Source: Tamlana carrageenivorans (GTDB taxonomy: Bacteria > Bacteroidota > Bacteroidia > Flavobacteriales > Flavobacteriaceae). From it: a stretch of 64,000 nucleotides of DNA. Position numbers and translations under genes: made by a program. Where the stretch lies: NCBI RefSeq assembly GCF_002893765.1, contig NZ_CP025938.1, positions 868,001 through 932,000 of the forward strand, read 5' to 3'. Below, one piece after another: positions 18,558-27,211 of this stretch. How positions within the stretch are numbered: position 1 is the first letter of the stretch; each line of letters starts with the position of its first letter. The notes below the pieces were generated by a model that worked only from the letters and a program-made list of their open reading frames with translations, searched no databases and was not told the origin of the DNA.

Positions 18558-19769
18558 TTAATCCTCCTCCTCATAATCGGGGTAAAGAAAGTGGTTATAA
18601 GGAAAACGTGTTACATGAATTTCTCGTACTTCATCATACACACGTTTTTTAAATTCTTCTAAGTTTTTCTTGTTAAGCGCAGAAATAAATAAGGCATTAT
18701 TGCCTACTTTACTCATCCAAGTACTTTTCCACTCTTCTAAAGAATAGTGTTTTTCGGTACGTTCGGTTGCTAAATCATCCGCGTCAATCGGTTCTTGTTG
18801 ATACGCATCAATTTTATTAAAAACCATGATGGTAGGTTTGTTGTTACTTTCAATTTCACCTAAAATCTTTTCAACCGAGGCAATATGCTCTTCAAAATTA
18901 GGGTGTGAAATATCAACCACATGTAATAATAAATCCGCTTCTCTAACCTCATCAAGGGTACTTTTAAAACTATCTACCAACTGGGTAGGCAATTTTCTAA
19001 TAAACCCTACCGTATCACTAAGTAAAAAAGGCAGGTTTTGAATTACTACTTTTCTAACGGTGGTATCCAAAGTAGCGAAGAGTTTGTTTTCGGCAAACAC
19101 ATCACTTTTACTAATCACATTCATAAGGGTTGACTTTCCAACGTTGGTATACCCTACAAGTGCCACACGAACCATTTTACCACGGTTACCGCGTTGTACA
19201 GCCATCTGCTTATCGATAGTTTTGATACGCGATTTTAACAAGGCTATTTTATCACGCACAATACGTCTATCGGTTTCGATCTCGGTTTCACCAGGTCCGC
19301 GCATACCAATACCCCCTTTTTGACGCTCAAGGTGAGTCCACATACCACGTAAACGCGGTAGTAAATATTCGCATTGCGCCAATTCAACCTGCGTTCTTGC
19401 ATAACTGGTTTGGGCACGTTGGGCGAAAATATCTAAAATTAAATTGGTTCTATCTAAAACCTTAACATTTAGAATTTTACTAATATTACGTTCTTGTGCT
19501 GCCGATAACTCGTCATCAAAAATAGCTGTACTAATATTATTGGCTTCAATGTACTCGCGCACATCTTCCATCTTCCCAGTTCCAATAAAAGTTTTAGAGT
19601 TTGGCATCTCCATTTTCTGGGTAAAACGCTTCACCGCATAGCCACCAGCGGTAAACGTTAAAAACTCCAATTCATCTAAATATTCTTTAGATTTTTCTTC
19701 ATCTTGATCTTTAGTAATAATACCGATTAATACGGCTCTTTCTAAAGCGACATCCTTCTTTTCTATCAT
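18558..19769 (-). CDS. hflX: Ribosome-associated GTPase HflX
   Basis: GTPase that binds the 50S subunit and splits or rescues stalled ribosomes. About 403 residues from MIEKKDVALERAVLIG; a start seven codons upstream is possible, but this one gives the usual N-terminus. The HflX domain includes DRTNLILDIFAQRA and the signature GGIGMRGPGETEIETDRR (about 152-169). The G domain follows with GYTNVGKS (206-213), DTVGFI and NKID. The C-terminal extension ends YPDYEEED. It is co-directional with the PBP1A gene and may share its transcript. Confidence 0.96.
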   Translation of the reverse strand: MIEKKDVALERAVLIGIITKDQDEEKSKEYLDELEFLTFTAGGYAVKRFTQKMEMPNSKTFIGTGKMEDVREYIEANNISTAIFDDELSAAQERNISKILNVKVLDRTNLILDIFAQRAQTSYARTQVELAQCEYLLPRLRGMWTHLERQKGGIGMRGPGETEIETDRRIVRDKIALLKSRIKTIDKQMAVQRGNRGKMVRVALVGYTNVGKSTLMNVISKSDVFAENKLFATLDTTVRKVVIQNLPFLLSDTVGFIRKLPTQLVDSFKSTLDEVREADLLLHVVDISHPNFEEHIASVEKILGEIESNNKPTIMVFNKIDAYQQEPIDADDLATERTEKHYSLEEWKSTWMSKVGNNALFISALNKKNLEEFKKRVYDEVREIHVTRFPYNHFLYPDYEEED

Positions 19770-19874
19770 ATAAATAAATATATTATACAAAGTTACACAA
19801 TTGCTACCATTATAATTAAAAAAGAATTTTAGACTTACAGATATTATTAAACCTCATTTTTAAACTATTAGTCT

Positions 19875-19882
19875 TATTTTTG
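19875..19882 (+). promoter_or_regulatory. -7 promoter element next to a start codon
   Basis: TATTTTTG matches TAnnTTTG and ends only 5 bp before the ATG at 19888, which would make the mRNA nearly leaderless. No TTG sits at the expected -33 distance, so confidence is moderate. Confidence 0.45.
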
Positions 19883-19887
19883 AAATT

Positions 19888-20856
19888 ATGACAAATACCT
19901 TTGACGACATTCCTGTACGCCACGATTTACAAGCGGTTGCTTTTTATAATCTTGAAAATTTATTCGATTTAATTCAAGACACACACATTCATGATGAAGA
20001 TTTTTTGCCAACTTCAGCAAAACGATGGACGCATAAACGCTATGAAAATAAACTAAGGAAATTAGGTTATGCCATTTCGCATATAGGCCGGAGAGAAACA
20101 GGGAAAAACCCTGCTATTGTTGGTGTGGCTGAAATTGAAAACAAAAAGGTTTTAAACGATTTATTACAGTCGAAACACTTAGAGCATTTAAAGTACAATT
20201 ATGTGCACTACAACTCCTTGGACGAACGTGGCATTGATGTGGCCTTGTTATACGACCAGGATGTTTTTAGTGTTACCCACTCTGAACCGTTTAGAATAGA
20301 ACTTTTCCACGACAGTGGTTTACCCGATTACACCCGCGATATCTTGCTGGTTACCGGACTTTTAGATGGTGAAGAGATACATGTTATTGTAAACCATTGG
20401 CCATCGCGTCGTGAAGGGGAAGTATTATCGGAACCGAAACGATTAGCCACTTCTGCAAAAGTTAGCGAGATTATTTCTGGATTAAAAGCTGTTAACGAGG
20501 ATGCTAAAATCATTGTTATGGGCGATTTTAATGAAGACTCCAACAACCCTGGTATCCAAGAATTGGTTAAAACCTCGAATTTATTTAATCTTATGGAAAC
20601 CCTGCGTTCCTACAACCGCGGCTCGACCTACTATAATAGAAAATGGGATTTGTTTGATCAAATATTAATTACTACTAATTTCTTTAAAACCTCTGAAAAC
20701 AACTTTGAGTTTAGTAAAGCCAATATTTTTGATGAAGACTTCCTAAAAACATTTAACGGCCCATACAAAGGAACCCCATATCGCACCTATGTTGGCACAC
20801 GTTATAATGGCGGGTATAGCGATCATTTTCCGGTGTATGCTGTTTTTAAGAAGTAA
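19888..20856 (+). CDS. Endonuclease/exonuclease/phosphatase family protein, cytoplasmic paralogue
   Basis: 322 residues of the metal-dependent EEP fold. Conserved catalytic blocks: FYNLENLFD, GVAEIENKKVL (metal-binding Glu), DERGIDVALLYD, VNHWPSRREG, MGDFNEDSNN and SDHFPVYAVF (catalytic Asp-His). It has no signal peptide, unlike its paralogue at 32049-33104, with which it shares all of these blocks in the same order. The substrate (DNA, RNA or phosphoester) cannot be told from sequence. A YdeI-like gene follows 62 bp downstream on the same strand. Confidence 0.88.
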   Translation: MTNTFDDIPVRHDLQAVAFYNLENLFDLIQDTHIHDEDFLPTSAKRWTHKRYENKLRKLGYAISHIGRRETGKNPAIVGVAEIENKKVLNDLLQSKHLEHLKYNYVHYNSLDERGIDVALLYDQDVFSVTHSEPFRIELFHDSGLPDYTRDILLVTGLLDGEEIHVIVNHWPSRREGEVLSEPKRLATSAKVSEIISGLKAVNEDAKIIVMGDFNEDSNNPGIQELVKTSNLFNLMETLRSYNRGSTYYNRKWDLFDQILITTNFFKTSENNFEFSKANIFDEDFLKTFNGPYKGTPYRTYVGTRYNGGYSDHFPVYAVFKK

Positions 20857-20918
20857 ATATCTTTATAAGTTTCAAGGTGCTTGTATGGTTATAGTGAATT
20901 CAAATAGAAACGAAATAT

Positions 20919-21560
20919 ATGAATGAAGCGGTTCAAAACTATCTAGACCACCAAAAAACATGGAAAGAGGCACTATTTAAACTTAGGGATATTGTTTTGG
21001 CTTGTAACTTGGAAGAAACCTTTAAATGGAAACACCCATGTTACACACACCAAGATAATAATGTGGTACTCATTCATGAATTTAAGGACTATTGCGGACT
21101 TTCATTTTTTAAAGGTGTTTTATTATCCGACCCTGAAAATAGGCTTATTCAACAAACCGAAAACATGCAAACGGCAAGGCAGATGCGCTTTACAAGTGTT
21201 CAAGAAATTACAACGATTGAACCCGTTATAAAGCAGTATATAAATGAAGCTATAGAGAAATCGGGACAAAAGGTTGCAATGAAGAAAACCTCCGATTATG
21301 TCGTACCCACAGAATTGGAAGCTGTTTTTAAAGAGAACCCAGATTTTAAAAAGGCATTTTATAATTTAACTCCAGGGCGTCAACGTGGTTATTTGTTACA
21401 TTTTGACCAGCCCAAACAATCGAAAACCAAAACAGCCCGCATTAATAAAAACCAAGCTCGAATTTTAGACGGCTACGGATTAAATGACTGTACTTGTGGG
21501 TTAAGCAAACGAAAACCTACTTGTGATGGCTCGCATAAACAATTGGAAGACTCTAATTAA
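20919..21560 (+). CDS. DUF1801/YdeI-like protein with a C-terminal CDGSH iron-sulfur motif
   Basis: 213 residues in three parts. Residues 1-115 are DUF1801-like, with FKWKHPCYTHQDNNVVLI and CGLSFFKG. Residues about 120-190 resemble the YdeI/OmpD-associated domain, with VVPTELEAVFKENPDFKKAF and LTPGRQRGYLLHF. The tail CTCGLSKRKPTCDGSH (191-206) fits the CDGSH pattern C-x-C-x2-S-x3-P-x-C-D-G-S-H exactly, with Cys191, Cys193, Cys202 and His206 as predicted [2Fe-2S] ligands. CDGSH proteins usually bind redox-active, labile clusters. The role of the fused protein is unknown; sensing or binding of iron-sulfur is an inference. Confidence 0.82.
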   Translation: MNEAVQNYLDHQKTWKEALFKLRDIVLACNLEETFKWKHPCYTHQDNNVVLIHEFKDYCGLSFFKGVLLSDPENRLIQQTENMQTARQMRFTSVQEITTIEPVIKQYINEAIEKSGQKVAMKKTSDYVVPTELEAVFKENPDFKKAFYNLTPGRQRGYLLHFDQPKQSKTKTARINKNQARILDGYGLNDCTCGLSKRKPTCDGSHKQLEDSN

Positions 21561-21574
21561 TCATTATAAACACA

Positions 21575-21658
21575 TCGCTCTCGCCAGTTTAAACTGGTGG
21601 TTTTCACGAAATAATTTATCCGATCCCAAAAACATTAAAACAAATTGACTTTTTAAAT
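21575..21658. repeat. Palindrome-ended repeat, copy A (5' half only)
   Basis: Starts with CGCTCTCGCCAGTTTAAACTGG, close to the left end of copies B and C, and continues with the shared stretch around CCCAAAAACATTAAAAC before diverging. The right palindrome is absent, so the copy is truncated or eroded. Confidence 0.7.
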
Positions 21659-21694
21659 ACTCAGAGAATTTGTTTTCCTAGATCAATTAAAGTA

Positions 21695-22171
21695 TTATTT
21701 CGAGATAATTTTCAAATGCTCTACAATTATTCCTGAATTAGCAACAGCAAATTCAGCAGAACTATTCCAATTATTTCCCGCAGTATAATTAGGAAATTTA
21801 TTATCTGTAAATGGAAAATCATCAGTATTTTTAATTTTTACGATCAAGGTTAAGTAATCATTATTAGATGAATTTAAAGTTCCTTTAAGTGCTTCATATA
21901 CTTCATCCTCTTTAGGTAAAAAATGTAAATAGATATAAGCAAATTTTATTTCTTTAATATTTTGCTCATTTGTTAATTTTAAAGCATATCCTTTAACATC
22001 ATATTCTAATGCATCAATTAGTTTTGAAATTGAATTATCTATAAAGCTGTTTTTTTCATCAATAATTGTTTCGTTTAAATTAGTTAGAATCTGAGTCTTA
22101 TTTTGGGCTAGTATTGTATTACTTGTTAAGACTAAAGCTAGTAAACTTAATATTAATTTTATTATTTGCAT
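21695..22171 (-). CDS. Small secreted protein of unknown function
   Basis: 158 residues with signal peptide MQIIKLILSLLALVLTSNTILAQ. I do not recognise the mature domain. It contains a helical first half (NETIIDEKNSFIDNSISKLIDALEYDV), followed by a mixed segment (IKFAYIYLHFLPKEDEVYEAL) and an Asn-rich C-terminus (NYTAGNNWNSSAEFAVANSG). It is flanked on both sides by copies A and B of the same repeat. Low-complexity AT-rich codon use and the absence of any named domain suggest an accessory gene. Confidence 0.7.
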   Translation of the reverse strand: MQIIKLILSLLALVLTSNTILAQNKTQILTNLNETIIDEKNSFIDNSISKLIDALEYDVKGYALKLTNEQNIKEIKFAYIYLHFLPKEDEVYEALKGTLNSSNNDYLTLIVKIKNTDDFPFTDNKFPNYTAGNNWNSSAEFAVANSGIIVEHLKIISK

Positions 22172-22196
22172 TTTTCAATAATTATTTTAGTTACAG

Positions 22197-22453
22197 CACC
22201 GCTCCCGCCAGTTTGCAACTTGTGGTTTTTACCAAATAATTTATACGTCCCAAAAGACATTAAAATAAACTGACCTTGTAAATATATCTATCCAATAAAC
22301 CATTCCAAAAGACACAAAAATACAATAGCCTAGGTGTGATTTGGACTTATAATTTCTACTCACCTTAGCAAGGTAGTAAAAAAACTATAGCCATATAAAG
22401 CTTTGGTTTTTAATCTCATTACGGCCACCAGTTGCAAACTGGCGGTAGCGGGG
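22197..22453. repeat. Palindrome-ended repeat, copy B (257 bp, complete)
   Basis: The left end CACCGCTCCCGCCAGTTTGC and the right end CCACCAGTTGCAAACTGGCG form a terminal inverted repeat, each itself a short hairpin. The interior of about 190 bp is shared almost base for base with copies C and D and has no open frame. It lies directly between two small genes. Confidence 0.88.
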
Positions 22454-22466
22454 AATTTAGGAAGTG

Positions 22467-23054
22467 CTATTGCTTAGTTAACATCATCGTATTAGTAGGC
22501 AGTATTTGCACCACTCTGCCGACACATTCTTCGGAGTTAATTAACTCCCTACTCGGAACCAATGATAATGTCATTTTTCCATCGCCACTGCTATAGATAA
22601 AAACAACTCCCGATTGACCACACTCTGTATTTTTCCCATTATAATAAAGCGTATAAGCTTTATTGTATCTAGATGGATACATACCCCAAATAACTAAACT
22701 ATCATCATCAGGTAAAAGGGTCGTGTTTTCTATTGTACGACCACTACTATCTTTAATAAGGTATTTCATTAAAAGAATATCAATTTTAAAATCACTAACA
22801 AACTTATTATCAGTCTCTTTTGCAATCATAAATTCATAACTCTTGTTGTTATAATCACCCCTCCATACACCAACATACTTCCCCAAAATGTCATTTACAT
22901 CTTTAGCATAACAATCATTTTCTTCTATAAATTCACCACCTTTTATCCAAAACTCTTCCAATGGTACAATACATTGTTGTACTTTACACCCTAATGCAAC
23001 TAAAAATGTTAATGTTAAAATAAGTTTTAATTGTGTCATAATTTTTTCTTTCAA
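22467..23054 (-). CDS. Small lipoprotein, possibly DUF6705-like
   Basis: 195 residues. MKEKIMTQLKLILTLTFLVALGCKVQQC looks like a lipoprotein signal with lipobox ALGC. The mature part has ILGKYVGVWRGDYNNKSYEFMI and YYNGKNTECGQSGVVFIY, suggestive of a small beta-rich lipocalin-like fold. The resemblance to DUF6705 proteins of flavobacteria is from memory and uncertain. The start may be MTQLKLIL, five codons further in. It is flanked by repeat copies B and C. Confidence 0.7.
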   Translation of the reverse strand: MKEKIMTQLKLILTLTFLVALGCKVQQCIVPLEEFWIKGGEFIEENDCYAKDVNDILGKYVGVWRGDYNNKSYEFMIAKETDNKFVSDFKIDILLMKYLIKDSSGRTIENTTLLPDDDSLVIWGMYPSRYNKAYTLYYNGKNTECGQSGVVFIYSSGDGKMTLSLVPSRELINSEECVGRVVQILPTNTMMLTKQ

Positions 23055-23086
23055 TTTAGTTACACGGTATACTTTTTATTGTTCTG

Positions 23087-23340
23087 CACCGCTCCCGCCA
23101 GTTTGCAACTGGTTGTTTTCACGCAATATTTTATACGACCCCAAAGACATTAAAATAAACTGACCTTGTAAATATATCTATCCAATAAACAGTTGTAAAA
23201 GGCACAAAATATAGCCTAAGTGTGTTTTGGACTTTATAATATCTACTCACCATAGAAAGGTAGTAAAAAACTACAACTATATAAAGTCATGGTTTTGAAT
23301 CTCATTACGGCCACCAGTTGCAAACTGGAGGTAGCGGGGG
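23087..23340. repeat. Palindrome-ended repeat, copy C (254 bp, complete)
   Basis: Same orientation and ends as copy B, with scattered substitutions and small indels through the interior. The right end reads CTGGAGGTAGCGGGGG, where B has CTGGCGGTAGCGGGG. It separates the lipoprotein gene from the barrel gene. Confidence 0.88.
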
Positions 23341-23476
23341 TTGATATAAGTAGTGAGCCATTTATATTCACGAAAAAACGGTTTATCTTACCTACCAATT
23401 AACAGTATTTTAATAGAGACCTTTTATGCTAGTTTTTAAATTTGTGCTTTCTAATTTTTTTAAAAAACCTGCTATA

Positions 23477-24217
23477 ATGAAAAGAATTTATACGCTATTA
23501 TGCTGTCTTTTATGTATGGGGCTTTCTGCTCAAGACAAGGTAAAACCTAAAGCTGTAGACATACCAGAACCATTAATGTTTGATTTGGTTAGAGGATTAG
23601 GGGCGAGTAAAGGGGAATTAGAGATTAACACCTTAGCAGACTTCCCTATGAATCATATAGATTCTCGCGGTGTAGAATGGGCTCCAGAAATAGAATACGC
23701 CGTTATAGATGGTCTTGCTTTTGAACTCGAATTCCCAATGCATAATTTTGAATTGGAAGCGATAAAAGTTGCCGCGCAATACACGCTTGGGCAGTCTAAA
23801 TCAAATAAATTCATTCATGGTATTCAAGTCATTGGAGAAACCATGTTAAACAGCAGAATTACAGAATTAAGCATGTTATACATACCGGCTTATCGTTTTA
23901 ACAAAACCTGGAGTGCTATTGGTTTGTTTGGCGTGATGATAGAAATGGGGGCTGATGTACCAAGCAAGCATCATACGATTTTATTAAACACTTCTGTATT
24001 TGCTAACCTAAACGAACACCTCGTTTTAGGTCTAGAGCTCAATAATACAGATACGATGCAACAGGGTTTGGATAGTAACGAGATGTCATTATTAGTATTA
24101 CCACAAATGCATTACCATATAGGGCATGGTTACGAATTGCAGTTTGGTATTGGGGCAAATTTTGAAAATTCGGTAGCTCAAGCTTCAAGTGTTCTGCGCT
24201 TTATAAAAACGTTTTAA
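23477..24217 (+). CDS. Predicted outer-membrane barrel protein of unknown function
   Basis: 246 residues from MKRIYTLLCCLLCMGLSAQ, chosen because it begins a clean signal peptide; the open frame reaches 17 codons further upstream. The rest alternates short amphipathic strands (EIEYAVIDGLAFELEFPMHNFE, YELQFGIGANFENSV) and ends in Phe (RFIKTF), as in outer-membrane barrels. No family recognised. It lies between repeat copies C and D, on the opposite strand to the two preceding small genes. Copy D begins immediately after its stop. Confidence 0.75.
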   Translation: MKRIYTLLCCLLCMGLSAQDKVKPKAVDIPEPLMFDLVRGLGASKGELEINTLADFPMNHIDSRGVEWAPEIEYAVIDGLAFELEFPMHNFELEAIKVAAQYTLGQSKSNKFIHGIQVIGETMLNSRITELSMLYIPAYRFNKTWSAIGLFGVMIEMGADVPSKHHTILLNTSVFANLNEHLVLGLELNNTDTMQQGLDSNEMSLLVLPQMHYHIGHGYELQFGIGANFENSVAQASSVLRFIKTF

Positions 24218-24221
24218 AAAA

Positions 24222-24420
24222 CGCCACTCCCAGCCAGTGTACAACTGGTGGTTTTTACCCAGTAAACCATTCCAAAAGACACAAAAATACAATAGCCTAG
24301 GTGTGTTTTGGACTTAAAATTTCTACTAACCTTATCAAGGTAGTAAAAAAACTACAGCCATATAAAGCTTTGGTTTTGAATTTTATTACGGCCACCAGTT
24401 GCAAACTGGCGGTAGCGGGG
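24222..24420. repeat. Palindrome-ended repeat, copy D (about 200 bp, internally deleted)
   Basis: Carries both ends, but lacks about 60 bp of the left interior that is present in B and C (the jump is at TTTTTACCCAGTAAACCATT). The remainder, from CCATTCCAAAAGACACAAAA onward, is nearly identical to copy B. Confidence 0.85.
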
Positions 24421-24649
24421 CTCGTTTATAACGAGTGCCGTCAAAGATTAAAACATAAATATACCGCCATTAAATTCAATTAAAAAAACGAGTATAATAA
24501 ATATACCCGTTTAATATTAGAATACTATTATTTTTTTGACTTACCAGTACCGGTACCCGACACAGTTGAGCGCTAGCAGAGGGTTAATCAAAAAAGTATC
24601 AATTTATAAATAATACGCTTCCGCGGAAAGCACTTAGATATTCGGTTTT
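24421..24649. other. Intergenic region after the repeat array
   Basis: No gene. It holds a 10-bp perfect palindrome GTACCGGTAC near 24551 and the near-palindrome CGCTTCCGCGGAAAGC at 24616-24631, 20 bp beyond the nrdD stop. The latter matches a GC-rich motif found elsewhere in the window. Confidence 0.6.
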
Positions 24650-26446
24650 TTAAACCAGTTCTACTTTCTTTTTCTTGCACTCATAATGCCTTAAATCATG
24701 CTCCTTTTGTCTTGGAGAACTAAAGCTAGATATTCTTTTTAGGTAACCAATTACTCGGGTACCATAATCAGTATTTTTTGATCCACATTTAGGGCATTTC
24801 TGAAGGGTTTGCTTATCAATATGTTGGCAATCATTACAAATGGTAATTTTTATATTAAAACAAAAGTAATTACAGCCGGCTGCGGCAGTGGTTTCCAAAA
24901 GTTTTAAAAACCCCGCTTTATTAGGTGTTTCCTCTAAATTTAAATGTAATGCCGATCCGCCATCCAAGTATTGAATAATCTCTTTACCGTGTAAAATAAT
25001 TTTGTCTAGATGATTTATTTGTTGACTTTCTACAGGGTAAAAATAGGAGTTGTAACAGGCTCTAGGCACAAACAAGCCGTCTTCGGCATCCCACTTAGCA
25101 TTTTTAACCCCTAAATTTTCGGCTGGCACAAATTCGGTATTAAACATGTAACCATATTTCTCTTTAGCTTCCTTATTGGCGTCAAAAATGGTTTTCAATT
25201 GTTTTTTTACAAAGTCTTTATAAGTGGAACTATTTTCGGCCTTTATACCTAAGTATTCAGCAGCTTCCACCATACCGTTTATCCCTATGGTTAAAAACTG
25301 TTTATCTAAGGTTATATAACCCGCATCATAAACAGGAAGCATGCCAGCTTCCAAATAATCTTCTACAATACGCCTATAAGTCACCTGATATTTCTGGATT
25401 TTGACAACCTCTTCCTTAAGATCCCTTTTTTGTTGAATAAGGCGATTCATATTTAGGGTGATTACATTTATAGATCCCGTTGAAACGCCTCCAGCACCAA
25501 GTGAGTAACTAAAGGTATTATCGCTAATTTCATTTCTTAATCTACAACAAGAAGCTAAACTATCGGCGCTCTCCGCCTGATATATAAAAAAAGAGTTGCC
25601 TTCACTTAACTGGGTGGCACACATGTTTGCAAAATCATGATCTACGGGTTTACCCTTGGCTACAAGCATGGCCGCGGTAACCACAGGAAAGGTAAGTACA
25701 GCCTTTTCCCGTTCCTTATTAAACCAAGACATGAAATAGCTTTGTAATTTTTTTAAATCCTCCCATCGCGCTGGGGTTAAATCTGGAAAAACAAAATCGC
25801 TAAACATACTATTAAAATAAAGCTCATCGTAAATTGAGATATTCCAAAAAACCGATTGATACCCACGAGCGGCAGCGGGTTGATTGATAGCATAAACCAC
25901 ATGTTGCAAATGATTTTCTATCGTTTTGGTATTTGTTTTTAAATAATTGTCCCCATAATCCTTTTTAGCAAAATAATCAAAATACAATAAAAACTCTACC
26001 GTTGCTAAAGCGCCTGCAAACTGAGAACTTATAGCAAATACCAAATTAACAAATTCACCACAGAAACTCTCCAAATGCATAGGCGCTTTACTTTCACCGC
26101 CCAATTTAGTCATGCCATCTAACAAAAATGGATACATACTTATGGAGACACAATACGGTTTTAATGAAGTTTCATCATGAATATAAATCTCATGATTTTC
26201 AATTTGTCGCACGTATTCATTAGCTAAGTCATCATCAAAAAGCGTGGCAATTTTATTTTTAACTAGTTGCCTGTTTACCTGAATATTTACATCCTTATTG
26301 AGCTCAAACTCCATAGTCGCTATGTTTTTGGAGGCCACATTGGCATTGGCATCCATGGTAGATCCATCGGCAGCATTATTGGCATTGATGTAATTGGAAA
26401 TGAATTGAATTTTTTGTTCAATTTGTTTTTGGCTTAATCTGATCAT
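24650..26446 (-). CDS. nrdD: Anaerobic (class III) ribonucleoside-triphosphate reductase
   Basis: Glycyl-radical enzyme making dNTPs without oxygen. 598 residues with no N-terminal ATP-cone of the usual size, so it is shorter than the enterobacterial enzyme. The C-terminal zinc site uses Cys537, Cys540, Cys551 and Cys554 (CNDC...CPKC), and the glycyl radical is expected at Gly567 in GTRVIGYLKR. Candidate active-site cysteines lie in KPYCVSISM and SCCRLRNE. The N-terminal region includes NANNAADGSTMDANANV. The ATG overlaps the nrdG stop by 4 bp (ATGA), and both lie behind a cobalamin riboswitch. Confidence 0.95.
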   Translation of the reverse strand: MIRLSQKQIEQKIQFISNYINANNAADGSTMDANANVASKNIATMEFELNKDVNIQVNRQLVKNKIATLFDDDLANEYVRQIENHEIYIHDETSLKPYCVSISMYPFLLDGMTKLGGESKAPMHLESFCGEFVNLVFAISSQFAGALATVEFLLYFDYFAKKDYGDNYLKTNTKTIENHLQHVVYAINQPAAARGYQSVFWNISIYDELYFNSMFSDFVFPDLTPARWEDLKKLQSYFMSWFNKEREKAVLTFPVVTAAMLVAKGKPVDHDFANMCATQLSEGNSFFIYQAESADSLASCCRLRNEISDNTFSYSLGAGGVSTGSINVITLNMNRLIQQKRDLKEEVVKIQKYQVTYRRIVEDYLEAGMLPVYDAGYITLDKQFLTIGINGMVEAAEYLGIKAENSSTYKDFVKKQLKTIFDANKEAKEKYGYMFNTEFVPAENLGVKNAKWDAEDGLFVPRACYNSYFYPVESQQINHLDKIILHGKEIIQYLDGGSALHLNLEETPNKAGFLKLLETTAAAGCNYFCFNIKITICNDCQHIDKQTLQKCPKCGSKNTDYGTRVIGYLKRISSFSSPRQKEHDLRHYECKKKKVELV

Positions 26447-26901
26447 GACTTTTGGGTTTTTAAAAATAAATGATTTAATGGCGTATTCGATGCTACTTCA
26501 ATAAACTTCTGGTTGGTCTTTGCACTATCAAGCCCTCCTAAATCGGAGTCCCACCTACCTGTTTTTATCCAAGTTAGCTCATCTAAAATACATTTTGGCA
26601 CAGAGGTTTCTCCAGTATACAAACAGGTTTTATACCCTGATTTTTGAGCTATATTTAAATATTTTGAAAGCTTTTGAGCATACCATTCCCCCCCCATAAA
26701 CAATACACAAGTAGCAAGAACTTTGTATCTATCTAAAATATCCAAATAGATATTTTGTGTTAGCTTTTCCCCATACTTTTCCTTCCAAAGAAAAGGTGAA
26801 TGACAGCCCGGACACTTTAATTGACAACCACTAATACTAAAACAAATACTTATTTGTCCTGGCACTTCTTGCAAGGCTATTTGCATATCATGATAATACA
26901 T
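26443..26901 (-). CDS. nrdG: Anaerobic ribonucleotide reductase activating protein
   Basis: Radical-SAM activase that generates the glycyl radical of NrdD. 152 residues; the [4Fe-4S] motif is Cys26-x3-Cys30-x2-Cys33 in SGCQLKCPGCHSP, and MGGEW is the glycine-rich SAM-binding stretch. An alternative start MQIALQEV lies five codons in. In this operon nrdG precedes nrdD, the reverse of the enterobacterial order. The 129-bp leader between the riboswitch core and the start codon contains small hairpins (AACTTT/AAAGTT, TGGC/GCCA, GATAAA/TTTATC) that could form the expression platform. Confidence 0.94.
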   Translation of the reverse strand: MYYHDMQIALQEVPGQISICFSISGCQLKCPGCHSPFLWKEKYGEKLTQNIYLDILDRYKVLATCVLFMGGEWYAQKLSKYLNIAQKSGYKTCLYTGETSVPKCILDELTWIKTGRWDSDLGGLDSAKTNQKFIEVASNTPLNHLFLKTQKS

Positions 26902-27030
26902 AGAACAGGGTAATACCGATAAAACAGGTTTATCGAAACATTAAAAAACGATTAAATTGCAATAGGTATCCTTTATGAGGATGGCTTGATGCCAGTAACT
27001 TTTTTCCCGAAAGTTAGGCTCATTCTGAAA

Positions 27031-27199
27031 GTGGCAGGTCTTCTGACTTACTCTGGTTGTTACGTCTTCCCATTTATTTTTTTAAATAGTGACTAAAGAA
27101 TGTAACACCTTTTTAAGAGCTTACAGCTGCGGGAACAGTTACGGATTTTCACCATATTCCCTTTTAATCCAAAACAGGGCACAGCCTGTCTTTAGAACC
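27031..27199 (-). promoter_or_regulatory. Cobalamin (B12) riboswitch upstream of nrdG-nrdD
   Basis: Read on the minus strand, the conserved blocks occur in order: TAAAAGGGAA near the 5' side, GGTGAAAATCC, AACTGTTCCCGCAGCTGTAA, GGGAAG, CCAGAGTAAG, and the B12 box AGTCAGAAGACCTGCC at 27033-27048. This is the full set of the adenosylcobalamin-type aptamer. It ends about 130 bp before the nrdG ATG. No strong terminator follows, so control of translation initiation is more likely than attenuation. Confidence 0.95.
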
Positions 27200-27211
27200 A
27201 AATTCATAGTT

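Noticed and set aside
21575..24420. Integron or CRISPR interpretation of the repeat array
   Set aside because: Repeats are about 255 bp, not attC- or CRISPR-like; no integrase or cas gene is in the window; spacers are whole genes on both strands. A palindrome-ended mobile repeat is the simpler reading, with cassette behaviour kept only as a hypothesis.
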